This document shows, piece by piece, positions 31,310 to 43,200 of a DNA stretch of 64,000 nucleotides. Below the pieces are notes generated by a model that did not search any database, had not been told where the DNA came from, and saw nothing but the letters and a program-made list of their open reading frames with translations. Numbering within the stretch: position 1 is the stretch's first letter; every line of letters begins with the position of its first letter. The DNA lies in NCBI GenBank assembly GCA_030220185.1, contig JASPKZ010010239.1, forward strand, positions 404,001 through 468,000, read 5' to 3'. This DNA comes from Diploptera punctata (lineage: Eukaryota > Arthropoda > Insecta > Blattodea > Blaberidae). Made by a program: the position numbers and the translations under genes.

Positions 31310-31645
31310 CCATACTAATTTAGTTACACTTGTTTTCGTATAGATGTCATTTGAGTGGTCCATGGTCAGCGTTCCGCCTCATACTGACATCTAGAAAACC
31401 AAGGTAGTACTAGGGCAGGAAAATTCGGTAAATTTTGAATAGAGGCATTTTCATTCAGGCTTAAGGATCTTTTACGAGCCGAAAAATCTTCAGACTAGGG
31501 ACCCATGGCTTAAATTCCTTCCCGGAGAACTTGCTGCTTGGATGTATCCATCCTAAAAAAATCCATCGACAACGGCCGGGTTTGAACCCGCGACCCTCGG
31601 GACCAGAGGCAAGGAACATAACCACTACTCCACCACGGCCGATTA
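31310..31645 (-). repeat. SINE-B, near-complete copy
   Basis: Minus-strand tRNA-like head GGCCGTGGTGGAGTAGTGG, B box GGGTTCAAACCCGGCC, then GTCGATGG and the body through CAGACTAGGGAC-like and AGGCATTTTCATTCAGG blocks to TAGTTACAC. Confidence 0.7.
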
Positions 31646-31649
31646 AGGA

Positions 31650-31825
31650 CATTTTACGAGTCTGAAATTCTTCAGACTTGGGATCCTCGGTTTAAAGTCT
31701 CTCCGAAGGACTTGGATTTTCCATCGTAAAAAGAATCCATCGACCCCGGCCGTGTTTGAACCCGGCACCTTTGTGACCAGAGGGATGGAGTATAACCACT
31801 AGTTCACCGATTTCCTGAAAATAAC
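31650..31825 (-). repeat. SINE-B head and proximal body, abutting the previous copy
   Basis: Second tRNA-like head on the same strand (GGTGAACTAGTGGTTATAC, GGGTTCAAACACGGCCGGGG), followed by the CTTCAGACTTGGGATCC block. The three SINE-B segments between 31.07 and 31.83 kb are tandem or nested. Confidence 0.65.
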
Positions 31826-32394
31826 TTTCTTTCTACTTATTATCCTTCTCATGTAGTAGATCGGTTAAATATTATATTCTTTTCTAGAGAGGCTGAGGAC
31901 TTGGATGTTCCAAGCGAGGAAAAACTCGAAAGCGAATATTTCGTAAATTGAGACGTAAAATTTAAGGTGCTCTGTCGTATAAAATTAACGATACACTGAC
32001 GTCTATTAATGACAGAACATAAATTGCTGAGTAGGTCGCCGATAAGACCACATAAAAACATGAGACAGGAATGGAGCAACAAATGTCTCTGTAAATACAC
32101 CTTCACTATTATGACTTTTTCTACGCTACAGTTGTTACTACGTACATGACTGATAAGTACCGGCAAGTCTAACATTCAAATTTATAAGATCCGTAAAAAT
32201 GTTCATATTGGAAGAGATTCATATTTATAACAAATTTCACGGGAAAATAATTGCACGATTAACCCACAATACAGTAATCGCAATTTAGCAGTTTTAAGTA
32301 ACTCTGTTTCTCATTGAAAATTGGCATCCTGTCAATTCCCAGTTAAAATAATCTGTTCAGAATATTCTATCTTATGCCCACTTGTAAACTCAAA

Positions 32395-33125
32395 AACGTC
32401 CACATTAAAACTAAATATAAAACAAAACGCAAGCAATAATTATCGGACATCCAAGACTATTACACTCCATAAAACAATGACAATGACAATATACGGCTGT
32501 CATATTAGATTACGAAACAAATTCCTTACACCGACGTCGTTAGAAACTTGGGACGCTTAACTTAGATTCTAATTTAAATTGGCATGTCCAAGTAAAACAA
32601 AAGATCGAAAAAGGGATCTTCTCCATAAAGCATTTAACAAATTTTCACTTCCTACAGCTCTTCACGACAAAATAATTTTTAATTCAAACCTTAGTGATGC
32701 CACATTTTGACTATTGTGACGCTTCTACTAATTGCAATAAAGTGACGGATTGTCCGCGACAAACTGCAGGCGTTGTCCATCATATGTGTATCAGATGTTA
32801 CATAGTTTTAATGTTTCGAAAATACGATCCACATTTTCTCCATGTATACCACGAATTGGCCCTAGGACTACATCTAAAAGAAAGAAAAAAATTCGCACTA
32901 GTCTTGTTACTGTGATATAGTGCTATTTCGCGCGACGAATTACCAGATACTGTTAACCTCCCTCTACAGTGAGATTAATGAAATATGCCAATTTCCTTTC
33001 TCTTTGTATCTATTTCCACTCTCCTTAACTTCCCCTGCCCTTGCTGTGTTTGTAGTGCGCAATCTTCCCATCTACCTCCGACGAACTCTACAAAATAGGC
33101 CAAACCAATACATGGTTGACCTGTA
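32395..33125 (+). pseudogene. CR1/Jockey-like LINE RT C-terminal region
   Basis: Pieces in order: IPYTDVVRNLG, frameshift, LDSNLNWHVQVKQKIEKGIF, SIKHLTNFHFLQLFTTK (stop), LIQTLVMPHFDYCDASTNCN, DPHFLHVYHELALGLHLKER and RNLPIYLRRTLQNRP. The YLG--LD--L-W, PHFDYCD and L-L--R blocks are the stretch after the RT palm in these LINEs. Decayed; no catalytic core. Confidence 0.68.
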
Positions 33126-33875
33126 GTCATGCGATCATACATTTCTTTACGAACAGTTGGTAATCGTCTGGAGGACGCCAGCTCCAGGAGAGCTGCGTGT
33201 TTTGAGTTTGGTCCGGCAAGCCAGGGTGGGGTACCCTAGGCAGGACTAAAAGATATGCATGGGTGTTTGAGTGTATAAAGATTGTTTCTTTTATTTTTAT
33301 TTCATTTTCATATTTATTATATAATTCAATGACAGCTGTTTCGGTACACTGTACCTTCTTCAGACATGTTAACAAATTATGAATTGTGTTCCAACTGATC
33401 TAAGCAACAATACAACAATATTTATTTAAATTTTTGAATTTAACAAATATAAATATGGATTTTCATCAAGTAAACACCAACTCAATTGATTATTGTTTCT
33501 TTTGTTATTATTGTTTATCATTAACATTGGAATGATCAAGTTTTGTATATGTTTAATATATTTTCACTTTTCAAACTTCAGACGTACAATTGATATAGTA
33601 GATCTTATTTTAAGTAAACAAGAATGTTTAATTATTGTATTTGTTAAGCTATGCTACAGCTGTCTTATATAATTCCTGTTTACGAGCTTTCTCAAGGTTA
33701 TAATAGCTCCCCTTTCCTGTTAAACTTTCATGGTTGAAAATAATATTCTGAGTTTAACAACGTATCATAAATTACTACAGTGTGTTGGGGAATTATTATT
33801 AATTAATGTTTATGAATTTACATATGAAAGATGAATAAATCTTTGCCGCTGATGGACCCGGGCAAAGAATTAATA

Positions 33876-34103
33876 ATTTATTTATATAGCGTGTGTGTGT
33901 GTGTGTGTATTTTATGTTGTGTCAGATATAAAAAAAAACTTTCGTGGCATTAAAAAATATTAAGAATATTCTATCTTTATATAGGCACTAACTAGTTATA
34001 TAAAGATAGAATATTCTTAATATTTTTTAATGCCACGAAAGTTTTTTTTTATATCTGACACAACATAAAATACACACACACACACACGCTATATAAATAA
34101 ATA
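33876..34103. repeat. near-perfect palindrome, 108 bp arms, 13 bp loop
   Basis: Left arm 33876-33983, loop GGCACTAACTAGT (33984-33996), right arm 33997-34103. The arms agree at every base I checked except one dinucleotide: (GT)9 on the left against (AC)8 on the right. They even share an A9/T9 run. No coding frame and no obvious target duplication. Confidence 0.92.
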
Positions 34104-34169
34104 AATAAATAAATATATATACATATATATTTATTAAATCAATAACCATGGAAACTATCTACACCTGAT

Positions 34170-34932
34170 ATCCTACAGAAGACTGACTGCACATATACAC
34201 TGGCTCACTTACAGATGCTGAAACTGGTGCCGGAGCAGGAAGAACGTGCTCCCTTTTTTCGTTTTACTGTCATGCTGGACGAAGAACAATATATTTTGAT
34301 GGTGAAATTCATGCTATAAAAATCTGTCTCCAAAACCTATTAATACAAAAAGTCACGATTTCCAAATTAGTGCTCCTCTGTGACTCCAAATCAGCTATAC
34401 AGGCAATTTACTGTCCAAAACGTTTTGACTGAAAACGAAGCTATAACATTATTACCGACCTGCGAAACTGTAGTAAAGAAATTGTCCTCCAATGGCTACC
34501 CTCCTACTGTGGGATTGCCGGTAATCAAACAGCCGATTTCTTCGCAAAAAAAAAATCTCGCATTGAACAATTGCCTCGATCTAAACCAACACCTTTTATT
34601 CCTTAGAGAAACGCAACATAAAATTATTAAGGACAAGAGACTTCAAACAGTAGCCACAAACAATAAAATGGGAATGTCTAATAAAAATTATTGATATACC
34701 AGACATACCAAGAAAAACAGAAGTAGCACATTTTAGAATGGCAATGGGCCACGACTGTCCGGCAAAACACCTTTACAAAATCAACGTTCTGCCTTCACCG
34801 AAATGCATTTTATATAATCATCCTGATGAACAAATGGACGAAGGTCGTCTGAACAACTGTATCGTTGTCAAACATGAAGATTCTAAGACATCAAAGTATT
34901 GGAGAGCAAGACTGCTAATGACCCAGTGTTAG
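34170..34932 (+). pseudogene. Jockey-like LINE RNase H domain and C-terminal tail
   Basis: Frames give IYTGSLTDAETGAGAGRTCS (the expected YTDGS lacks its Asp), GEIHAIKICLQNL, LVLLCDSKSAIQAI, QWLPSYCGIAGNQTADFFAK, then FRMAMGHDCPAKHLYKI, SPKCILYNHP and SKYWRARLLM, stop 34930-34932. RNase H would remove RNA from the RNA/DNA hybrid during retrotransposition. Several frameshifts separate the pieces and the first catalytic Asp is gone. An (AT)n tract begins about 20 bp after the stop, in the position of the LINE tail. Confidence 0.75.
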
Positions 34933-34950
34933 ATGCAGCACATTAGACAA

Positions 34951-34953
<3 letters not shown>

Positions 34954-34999
<46 letters not shown>
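34954..34999. repeat. (AT)n microsatellite
   Basis: About 22 uninterrupted AT units just past a LINE stop codon. Confidence 0.95.
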
Positions 35000-35001
<2 letters not shown>

Positions 35002-35489
35002 AAAGATTTCAAGTAAAGTATTATTCTCCAAGAGGTAAAGTGGTATTATTAATTATTATGGTTGCTGATCAATGGTTCAAAGGTTTAAATCCGAACAGGA
35101 TCGATTTATATGTTTCAGGGCTTCCTTTGTAAAGGCATTAAGAGTATATAGGTAGTGGATTTAATGTTCCTTCATCTACGAGGTTTTCTAGACCTTCCGA
35201 AAATAAATTATTCTCAGATTCCGACTACTATATTTACAGCAATTAAATTATATAAGAGGTGTTCTAGCAAATTTGTCGGGCTTTTCATGACGAGTTTTGA
35301 ACTGCTATGCTGATTATTTGATGCATTAAAAAGCGTAGTTAAATATGTCATTACTACTCCCTCTGTTACTGTCAGCGTGCAATATGACATCAAAATACCC
35401 ACATTTTGTAATACATGTGTCATGCTAAATTAATTTATTGAACGATGTTCTTTAACAGATAAAGTCAATAGTTGTCTCAATTAAAATCT

Positions 35490-35715
35490 GAGCGTGAGCG
35501 ACCCGAAATATTTTGCTCATAAGCCATTTCTTCAGACTTTATATTCTTTCATGTGCATAAAATATATGGGACCTTCGAATTTAGTTCTATCCGAAGAAAT
35601 TCACACTCAGGATTTTTAAGCTATGAAAAATATATTGACCCTGGCTAGGTTTGTACTCGCGAAACTAAGAACAAGAGTCGAGCATGGTAACCGCTATTCC
35701 ATTGGACCGGATATA
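35490..35715 (-). repeat. SINE-B, diverged copy
   Basis: CTTCAGACTT, TTGACCCTGGCTAGGTTTG and GGTAACCGCTATTCCATTGG keep the order of the SINE-B head and proximal body. Confidence 0.5.
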
Positions 35716-37045
35716 TTTTTAGCACAAATTTCAAAAGAATATGAAATAAATGAAAATAAATCCGTTTTCATACCCTTGTGTTATTAAAAAAATACTCAAC
35801 GGTGCGATTAGCCTAGAAGGCACTTGTGCTACCATTAGGCCTCTAGCCTCAAATCCACTTGTGTTAATCACAGAAGAGAGTGATTATCCAGCCAGTATAT
35901 TAACAAATTTAACAAAGAGAAAATATTTATTTTTATTTAATTATTTTCATTCATATGGTCTGAATTTCGGGTCCTTTAGCCTTACAGAAATGTCTCAACC
36001 TGGATCTGATACTATTTGTAGCTACCCAAATTCCTCTTGATGGGCACTGGGCGAAATAACATGAGGATTTTTTTTTTGCCCATAGAGACTCGAATCAGAG
36101 TTGTTCCGCATCAAGGCATGATGCCTTAAAATCGGTCGTTTATGGAAAGGAACCTCTTGTCTTATTAGCAGTTAGCAATAAATTCAGCTGAAAGCACTAT
36201 TCGAGGAAATAAAAACAATGAGAGAATACCAAAAGTAATATTAAATCCACTTAGATTTCTTAATATTGCAAGATATACAATAAAATGTGAAAATAAAAAT
36301 AAAAATGAAACCAAATGATCCAAGAGGACCACACAATTAAGATAAAAACTCATATCTTAGTGTTGGTAATGGTATTGGAGACATATTTTGATAGTTCATT
36401 TTTACTCTTTAAATACTGTGGTTAGGGAAAAATAAAGAGAAGATGTTCCGCATGAAAGGGATGGTATCAAAGGATAACGTCCTTCAAGTTAAATTGTAAG
36501 CGAGCAATATTAATTTGAAGTCTAGATGCAGATCAGAATAAAGAAACCCGCATTAACAGAGACCGTCCTTTGTATTATGTCTCTAAGGGAATTACCATTC
36601 TCAGAGATAGTATCAAATTAACTTCTCCATATCAAATTACATCTACAGCTCTGGATAATGTGGACTTAACTACCTCCATATTCACCATGTTTGATCGTTC
36701 TTCAGCGCAACATTATCAAAGTCGATGTCACAATGACAAAAGCTTTTCTCTTTTTTGACTCTATTATAATATTTAGACTAGCGAGAGAAAAGAATATAGG
36801 CTAGGTTTCAAAGTCAACATTTTCAAGAGACAAAAATCTTATATTAACTTTCATCGAAAAGCGTAAAGCACAAAAACACACAAATTATATACATATTTCG
36901 TTGTTATACTTTAAATTATACATATTCTCTTTAATTTGCTTACTTGTTATAGTAGCCACTAGAGGGCAATGGGACTGAGTTCTCGCTACCTCTCGTCATA
37001 GAGAATAAACATATAAATAAAAATAAATGTTTGTGCTAGGGTTTG
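35716..37045. other. intergenic, no gene seen
   Basis: AT-rich. A minus-strand CTGATTCGAGTCTC at about 36080-36100 could be a B box of a decayed tRNA-derived repeat. Open frames here have no recognisable domain. Confidence 0.4.
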
Positions 37046-37117
37046 CCTGGATAGCGCAATTGGTAGCGCACTGAAGTTTCAATTCAGGGGTTTTGGTTAA
37101 GATCCCGGGCCAGGCAC
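37046..37117 (+). other. tRNA-like cloverleaf, head of SINE-C
   Basis: GCCTGG/CCAGGC acceptor (6 of 7 pairs), D arm GCGC-AATTGGTA-GCGC, anticodon arm CTGAA-GTTTCAA-TTCAG (TTC at 34-36), but a degraded T arm (GGTTAAGATCC). Followed by repeat sequence, so I regard it as a SINE promoter region, not a working tRNA gene. Confidence 0.6.
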
Positions 37118-37143
37118 TTATTTTTTTTCATGTCATATATATA

Positions 37144-37145
<2 letters not shown>

Positions 37146-37178
<33 letters not shown>
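37146..37178. repeat. (GT)n microsatellite inside SINE-C
   Basis: About fifteen GT units between the tRNA-like head and the body. Confidence 0.93.
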
Positions 37179-37964
37179 ACCCTCGGCGTGGGTTTCTACG
37201 CCTAACTAAATTAAATATTAAAAGTTAATTAAATTGTATAGTATAAGCTGAGACGAACCAAACATGGCGGTCCCTAGCCAATTTTTAATTTCGGATTTCA
37301 GGTAAACCTCCAGTTATATTGTCTGATTTTGCTCATTTTTTGATAATACCTACCTCCGTTTGTTTTAATAGGATATACTAAGTTTCGTTGTGAAACATCG
37401 AAAATCGTAACTGCTAGAATTTTTTTAAATTTTGTCTTCAGGTGAACTACTGCACCTAATTGTTTTAGAGGATCAAATTGTGAATCTAAACCATCCAGGG
37501 ACTCCCTCAATCAAACACACAAACAAACAAAAAAAATCATCAAAATCGGTCCAGTCGTCTAGGGAGTTTTTAATTTCGGATTTAAAGTAAATCTCCACTA
37601 CTAATTGTCGCATTTCGCTCATTTTTGGATAATACCTAACACGTTTTATTTTATTAGAATATTAACTGAGTTTCATTGTAAAACATCGACAATGTGACCG
37701 CTAGAGTGGTTTTTAATTTTTCAGTCAAGTGACCTCCTTGGCCTAATAGTATCAGAGGGTCCAATTGTGAATCTAAACCATCAGAGGACTCAATAAGATA
37801 CACACAAAAAAATCATGAAAATCGGTTCAGTGGTTTAGCAGGAATAGAGTAACAAACACATGTACAGAAGAATTATAATGGCCTCTCCACTTACCACTTT
37901 CTATAGAATGTCTCATGACTCATGAAATACTAACTAACTAATTCACTGGTTCTATAAAACCCAT

Positions 37965-38060
37965 AGGTTCATGGCCACACTGATATAAGCTCTCCATACA
38001 TCCCTATCCTGAGCTACTGTTTTCCAATCATCTCCTTAAAATCTCATGAAATACTGCCCA
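37965..38060 (-). pseudogene. LINE family W 3' end fragment
   Basis: CCCATAGGTTCATGGCCACA and CATCCCTATCCTGAGCTACT match the extreme 3' end of family W in reverse complement. Confidence 0.65.
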
Positions 38061-38126
38061 GTCAAATTCTGGGAAAGAGGGATCGTGGTCGGCCTTGAAA
38101 GATAGTCATCAGTGTAGTTATTGACT

Positions 38127-38256
38127 ATGATATACATCCATAGTAATTCTGCCCAAAGGCAGGTCCTTCACTGCAATCATAGCATTTTCATGCTATGCTT
38201 GCAGCTTTACTAGGGAATTGTAGGTGTGGTAGCTTCCCGTTGTTTTCCACAGACTA
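38127..38256 (-). repeat. SINE-A tail fragment (tail type 2)
   Basis: GGCAGGTCCTTCACTGCAAT, GCATTTTCATGCTATGCTTG and GGTAGCTTCCCGTTG are the type 2 tail of SINE-A. Head and middle are missing. Confidence 0.75.
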
Positions 38257-38277
38257 TAGGCCTACATATAAAATTCA

Positions 38278-38279
<2 letters not shown>

Positions 38280-38320
<41 letters not shown>

Positions 38321-38339
38321 TATATGTGTGTGTATATAA
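38280..38339. repeat. (AT)n/(AC)n compound microsatellite
   Basis: AT units followed by ACACACACGTATATGTGTGTGT. Confidence 0.92.
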
Positions 38340-38479
38340 TAGAAATAGACAGCTAATGTCAAATGAGGGAAATTTTGAGGAAGTGGCTGAATTCATATAT
38401 ATCTAGAAACAATAATTACAAATAGGAATGAGATGCACAAAGAAATTAAACATAGGCTCAATTCTGGAAATGCGTGCTA

Positions 38480-39000
38480 TTATGCATTACAGCGACTCTT
38501 TTCGTCCCAACTACTTTCAAAAAAACGTTAAACGGAAAATATATGACAATTATTCTCCCACTTATATTATATGGGTGCGAAACAAGGACTCTTATTTTAA
38601 TGAAGGATAGCAAATTACGAGTATTTGAGAAGATTCTCAGGAAGATTTTTTTGGTGAAAAGGAGATGAATAAGCAGGTGAATGGAGAAAACTGCATAATA
38701 GTGAGCTACATGGTATGTATAGGAAGTCAGATATAATAAGAATAGTTAACTTTCGTAAACTGCGATGGACAGGACATGAGGCATTAATGGGGAATGAAAG
38801 AGGTGCATGGAAGCTTTTTATAGGAAAACCTGATGGAAAACGCCCAGTTGGTATGCCAAGAATGAGGTAGAAGAATAGCATTATCCATGATTCCAGGGAA
38901 GTAGATTATGCAGGGGTTGATTGGAAAACATTAGATCAGGATAGGGATGTATTTAGAACTTATGACCGCTCGGCCATGAACTACGGGTTCGATATAGTTA
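38480..39000 (+). pseudogene. LINE family W RT C-terminus and 3' end
   Basis: LPLILYGCETRTLILMKDSK, frameshift, GEWRKLHNSELHGMYRKSD, FRKLRWTGHEALMGNERGAW, IGKPDGKRPVGMPRMR (stop), SREVDYAGVDWKTLDQDRDV. Same layout as 3073-3477 with more damage. Confidence 0.72.
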
Positions 39001-39479
39001 GTTAGTGTGTGTGTATGTTTAATGTAAGAATAACAGTTACAACTTTATGGTTCTCTCACAAATCATTATTTTTCACGAAATAATAACTTGGTTTGCCTGT
39101 TACTTAATAGTGATCAAGAAATCTATTCTTATTTTAATTATAAATAGGGGAAGTGAAATAGAACAACTTCATTTGATATTTTTTGATCCCCTGGTTCGCT
39201 TTACACCAACTGAATTATGAAACACAAAATTTAACAAACGTATTTTATTTAGTGTCACCGAATGAGAATTTATAACATTACAGCTATGCGTTTGGCTTTT
39301 ACCGAAAATACGTGACGTATGGTTATTGTAAAACTGTAAATTTTGTTCCAAGATAACAATCTAGTTGAAGGCAGAAAAATACATTTTTGCTTATGCACCA
39401 AGTATCACAATTTAATGATTTTTGTGTAGTAATAACAAACATTAAAAATGTAATAAAAGAAGTAAAACATAAGCTGATA
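39001..39479. other. AT-rich, nothing identified
   Basis: No supported gene or repeat. Confidence 0.4.
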
Positions 39480-39960
39480 AAACAGCATATATATCAGGAT
39501 ATATGAAAGATTTAATTTGGCGCAACAAATATATGTCAACAGAAAGCAAAATCCGCAAATACTAAACGATAGTTCGACCAGCTATTGCATATGGAGTAAA
39601 AACTAGGGCTCATACAATATAAACTAAATAAATAATTAGGACATGTGAAATGAAGATCTTAAAACTATTTAGGGGAAAACATTATTTGATAAGATACACA
39701 ACACAGAAATTAGCGACAAATGTCATATCCAATACATAATCAAATTTATTATAGATAGACAAAAATATTGAAAAGGTCATATAGAGATAATGGAAGACAA
39801 CCGACTTGCAAAAAGAGCTAAAGAAGATAGACCAATGGACGCGAGAAAAGTATGAGAAAGACCAGCCAAGAGATGGATAGACAGTGAATGCATATCCAAT
39901 ATGTCTTCCTCCGAGGAGTGATTTTGGAAATAAACAGGATGAAAATCCTACAACTTATGA
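39480..39960 (+). pseudogene. non-LTR RT C-terminus, a third LINE family (H)
   Basis: ISGYMKDLIWRNKYMSTESK, TIVRPAIAYGVKTRAHTI, CEMKILKLFRGK and, after frameshifts, MEDNRLAKRAKEDRPMDARK. This is the same protein region as families W and G but with different wording (W-N-YMS-ESK). Multiple stops. Confidence 0.62.
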
Positions 39961-40199
39961 AGCAGAAGAAGAAGCCTATATTTATATAGAAAATATTTGA
40001 TCATTTTATTGGTAGTATTTATTTTCATTCACGTATAGGATACCATAAGGTATATAATTCGGTTTTAATATTTTTTTTTCCTGTATATAAGCCATATACT
40101 CGAACATACCACAAAATTATTTAATATGTTTTTTAAAACATGTTTAATATTTACAGTATTTATTTTGTTAATTACTTTTACTTCGACTTTTTAATATTG

Positions 40200-40905
40200 T
40201 ATTAATTCGGTATAATAAAATGTGCATAAATAATCTTTTATTTGCTGACGATGTAATCATAATACAGAAAAATGAAGACGACTTACAGAAATCAATGCAT
40301 GCATTAAATGAAATATGTAAATTATACGATCTAAAAATTTCTGTAAGGAAAACGAAGACCATGGCTTTTAGAGGAAGAGATCCAGTGAGAACCAAAATTA
40401 TTTTAGAAAATCAAAGTATAGAACAGGTGTCTAGTTTCAAATATTTGGGCTGTGATGTTGGCTACAATGTGGAAAGAGATATTGACTCCAAAATAAATAA
40501 ATTTCAGACGGTGTGTGGAACAATACAGAGAAACATTCAAAAATAAAATTAGAAAAGAAACCAAGATAAAAATGTATAATGTTATGGCGGTTCCCACAAT
40601 ATTGTATGGATGTGAAACTTGGGCTCCAGTGAAAAGACAGAAGGATAGATACAGACGGCAGAGATGCGGTTCCTAAGACAAGTAAAAGGATGTACAAGAC
40701 TTGATAGAATAAGAAATGAGGATATAAGAGAAGAATTGAAAGTACAGCCTTTATTGGATAAAGTCACGAATTACAGACAGAAATGGATTGATCACATGGA
40801 TGGAATGAGCAAGGAGAGATATCCATTGTTAGCCAGAAATTATCAAGCAAGAGGAAGGCGTGATGTTGGAAGACCTAGAAGACGTTGGGCTGATGCAATA
40901 TGAAG
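40200..40905 (+). pseudogene. non-LTR RT palm end and C-terminus (LINE family G-like)
   Basis: Longest of the G-like copies: NNLLFADDVIIIQKNEDDLQ carries the RT active-site FADD, then SVRKTKTMAFRGRDPVRTKI, QVSSFKYLGCDVGYNVERDI, frameshift at about 40530, MYNVMAVPTILYGCETWAPV, another near 40650, EMRFLRQVKGCTRLDRIRNE and RRDVGRPRRRWADAI. It starts inside the palm, so 5' truncated. A (GAT)7 tail follows at 40935-40956. Confidence 0.78.
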
Positions 40906-40934
40906 TCGGAACGGGCAATTGCCTAATCCTTGGA

Positions 40935-40956
40935 GTGATGATGATGATGATGATTA
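40935..40956. repeat. (GAT)n LINE tail
   Basis: Seven GAT units about 30 bp after the LINE stop, as in other family G copies. Confidence 0.9.
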
Positions 40957-41399
40957 ATTCGGTAATGTGGAATGAAGGCCCTGATACCTTAATTTTATTT
41001 TAGTAAACTTACCCACGTATTTTCTGCCAAATGTGTTAAGGTAATGAAGAAGCAAAACAACAAAAGCTAGATCATATTGAGACAATACAACACATTTTCA
41101 ATTTGTGCAATAGATGTAGAACAAGACAGAAATAGAGTCAGGTAAAAAAGCAATTCTGAATGAAGAAGAAAATCAAGATAGGATTTGGTAAATGACCAAA
41201 TAGATGATTTCTTAAGATGGCGATACAATTTTTCAGCGTGGTTGTTACAATGTGTGCTATGAGATCTTTGCCAGTTCCTATTTGCTTCAGAAATTATTCT
41301 TCTTTTAGGTTTTGTACCTCTAATGCCTACTAGTAAACTTTGAATGGAGATGTTGTTCAGATGGTATTTACCCTTCTTTCCAAAGTTCTCCTCATCTGG

Positions 41400-43200
41400 T
41401 TATTTAAGGCTGGATTCAAAACCTATTATATGGTCGATGTTGAGAGATTATTGTTGGGTATAATAAAAATCGTATAAATACGATTTGCATACTTCCATAC
41501 TTGACAATCCTGTGTACTTCCTCGTAGACAGTGAGCTGTTTTGATCGAAGTGTTACAGCGACGAGAATTCTTATTCTGATATGGTTAGTGATACACAAGG
41601 TTTCTCCTAAGGGATAAAATGCCAAGACGTGGACAAGAGTTTCAGGTTAGTTAAGGCAGTGGCTAAGTCGCCACAGTTATTGCCCTGAATGGTTCAAACG
41701 GCGCATACATTTTCCTGCATTCTCATTAAAACTCTCCATTCAGAATATGTTAGTTTGGTCCTATTCTGAACCAATGATTTGCTGGAGTATAACCTTTCAT
41801 TTATGAGGTCAATTACACATTTTTTTTTTCAAATTCCTGTTGCCTCAGTTGTTCTCTGGCTATCTTTGCTATTATTGGAGTATTTTCGTGACGAATTATG
41901 TTTAGGGTTTGTACGCTTTTCGGTTGTTCCTGTTAAATCACGATCATGTTGATGTGGGAATTACCAAAATGTAGGAATTTCCTACAAGACTTTATATATA
42001 GAAGTAAGGCTTCCCGTGTCATGCTGAAAAACTTCACAGTTTGTGTTTCTGAGAAGAGTATATCGTACAATCGCGGTGTCAACAGGTAACTGGAGAATTA
42101 CTTTAAGGTACTTATAATCATTATATCATCATCAGAAAAAAACATTCAGTGGGATATTTTCGAGAGGAGAAGTTTGAAGCAAATCGACACATGTTGTACA
42201 AATAAATTCTGAGAAAATATAAAATATTTGATAACGTTGAAAAAGAGGAGTAAATGTTATATTTTAAGTTTAGACTGAAGATTTAGCATACATTTAGTGG
42301 GATCAAAGATCGAGGAATCGTGATAAGGTACTCCAAGATGATTTATCGTTTCATTTTTACCAAGGACAGATATTTCAGCACGTGAGGATTATTACATAGC
42401 TTGAGAAGTAAATACACTTAAATTCCTGTGTACCAAAGCCAACCTTATTTTATTAAATCTACTAATGGAAAGTTCTGTGAATATTCCGGAAACTTCTTAT
42501 TTTTACCAACAACAATTTATACTCCCATGGTGGCGATGTTAGAAACCCAAAATTATAACTGAAACCTCGCGTAAAATTTGATCAATTGATAAATTGAATA
42601 GCAGAGGTGAGAGGTATGCCTTGCATGACCCTCTATTCAAGGAAATAACTTCAATTTTTTCTTATTTGTTAATTTTCCCTTGTGTGAAATTCTCCTGTTG
42701 TAACCCAAATAATATGCTAGAAAGTTAGTTAGGAATGATGAAAGGAGAAACAGTTATTTTAAGATGGTGCTGTCCCATGTTATCAAACGCTTTCTTAATA
42801 TCAAGGAATACTTAGCGTTAGATTTAAATGTTTTGTTCTGGTCGATGTTAGAATAGAACAAAGAAGAGGAATGTTGATAAATGTACCTGAGAGACTTGTA
42901 AATCCGGGTTGACGTTCGGAAATAGTTTATTAAATATCGCAAATTTCTCTCAGGAATGTACTAACGACTAAACAAATTATTATTGGTCTCCATTTAGACA
43001 ATTTCTATGGGTCATATCTTTTAAATTCAAGATGATTCGAGCTTTCTGAAGACTGGAGGAATAATAAATTGTGGCAGCAAGATAGTTGTAATAACATCAA
43101 TATTACTAACATTTAATGAGCTGACTAGAATTTTATTCGGTTCAGGAGCTGTATGTATGGCTATTTTGTTGACTGGGTATAATACATCATTTTTAAGGTC
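41400..43200 (-). pseudogene. very old R2/R4-like non-LTR reverse transcriptase
   Basis: Minus strand, scattered frames in the expected order: APEPNKILVSSLN (the APGPD-like block), IIPPVFRKLESS, WRPIIICLVVSTFL, FLDIKKAFDNMGQHHLK (motif A, Asp present), AYLSPLLFNLSIDQILREV (motif B), KNETINHLGVPYHDSSIFDP (the YLGVP region), LTPRLYDILFSETQTVKFFS and possibly more to 41400. The NWRPI and LGVP-like wording recalls R2/R4-type elements rather than the Jockey or RTE types elsewhere. So many stops that it is clearly ancient. Ends are approximate. Confidence 0.55.

Larger units (their letters stand above)
37046..37870 (+). repeat. SINE-C: tRNA-like head plus duplicated 3' module
   Basis: A tRNA-like head (37046-37117) is followed by a (GT)n tract, CTCGGCGTG and AACCAAACATGGCGGT, then two tandem ~285 bp modules (about 37277-37562 and 37563-37845). 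Each has AATTTCGGATTT, TTTCGTTGTGAAACATCGA-like, AATTGTGAATCTAAACCATC and AAAATCGGT-CAGT-GT blocks. A single-module relative lies at 47661-48120. Confidence 0.72.

Noticed and set aside
37046..37117. A functional tRNA-Glu (UUC) gene
   Set aside because: The cloverleaf is suggestive, but the T arm is degraded and SINE-C sequence follows directly; relatives at 47.7 kb confirm a SINE head.
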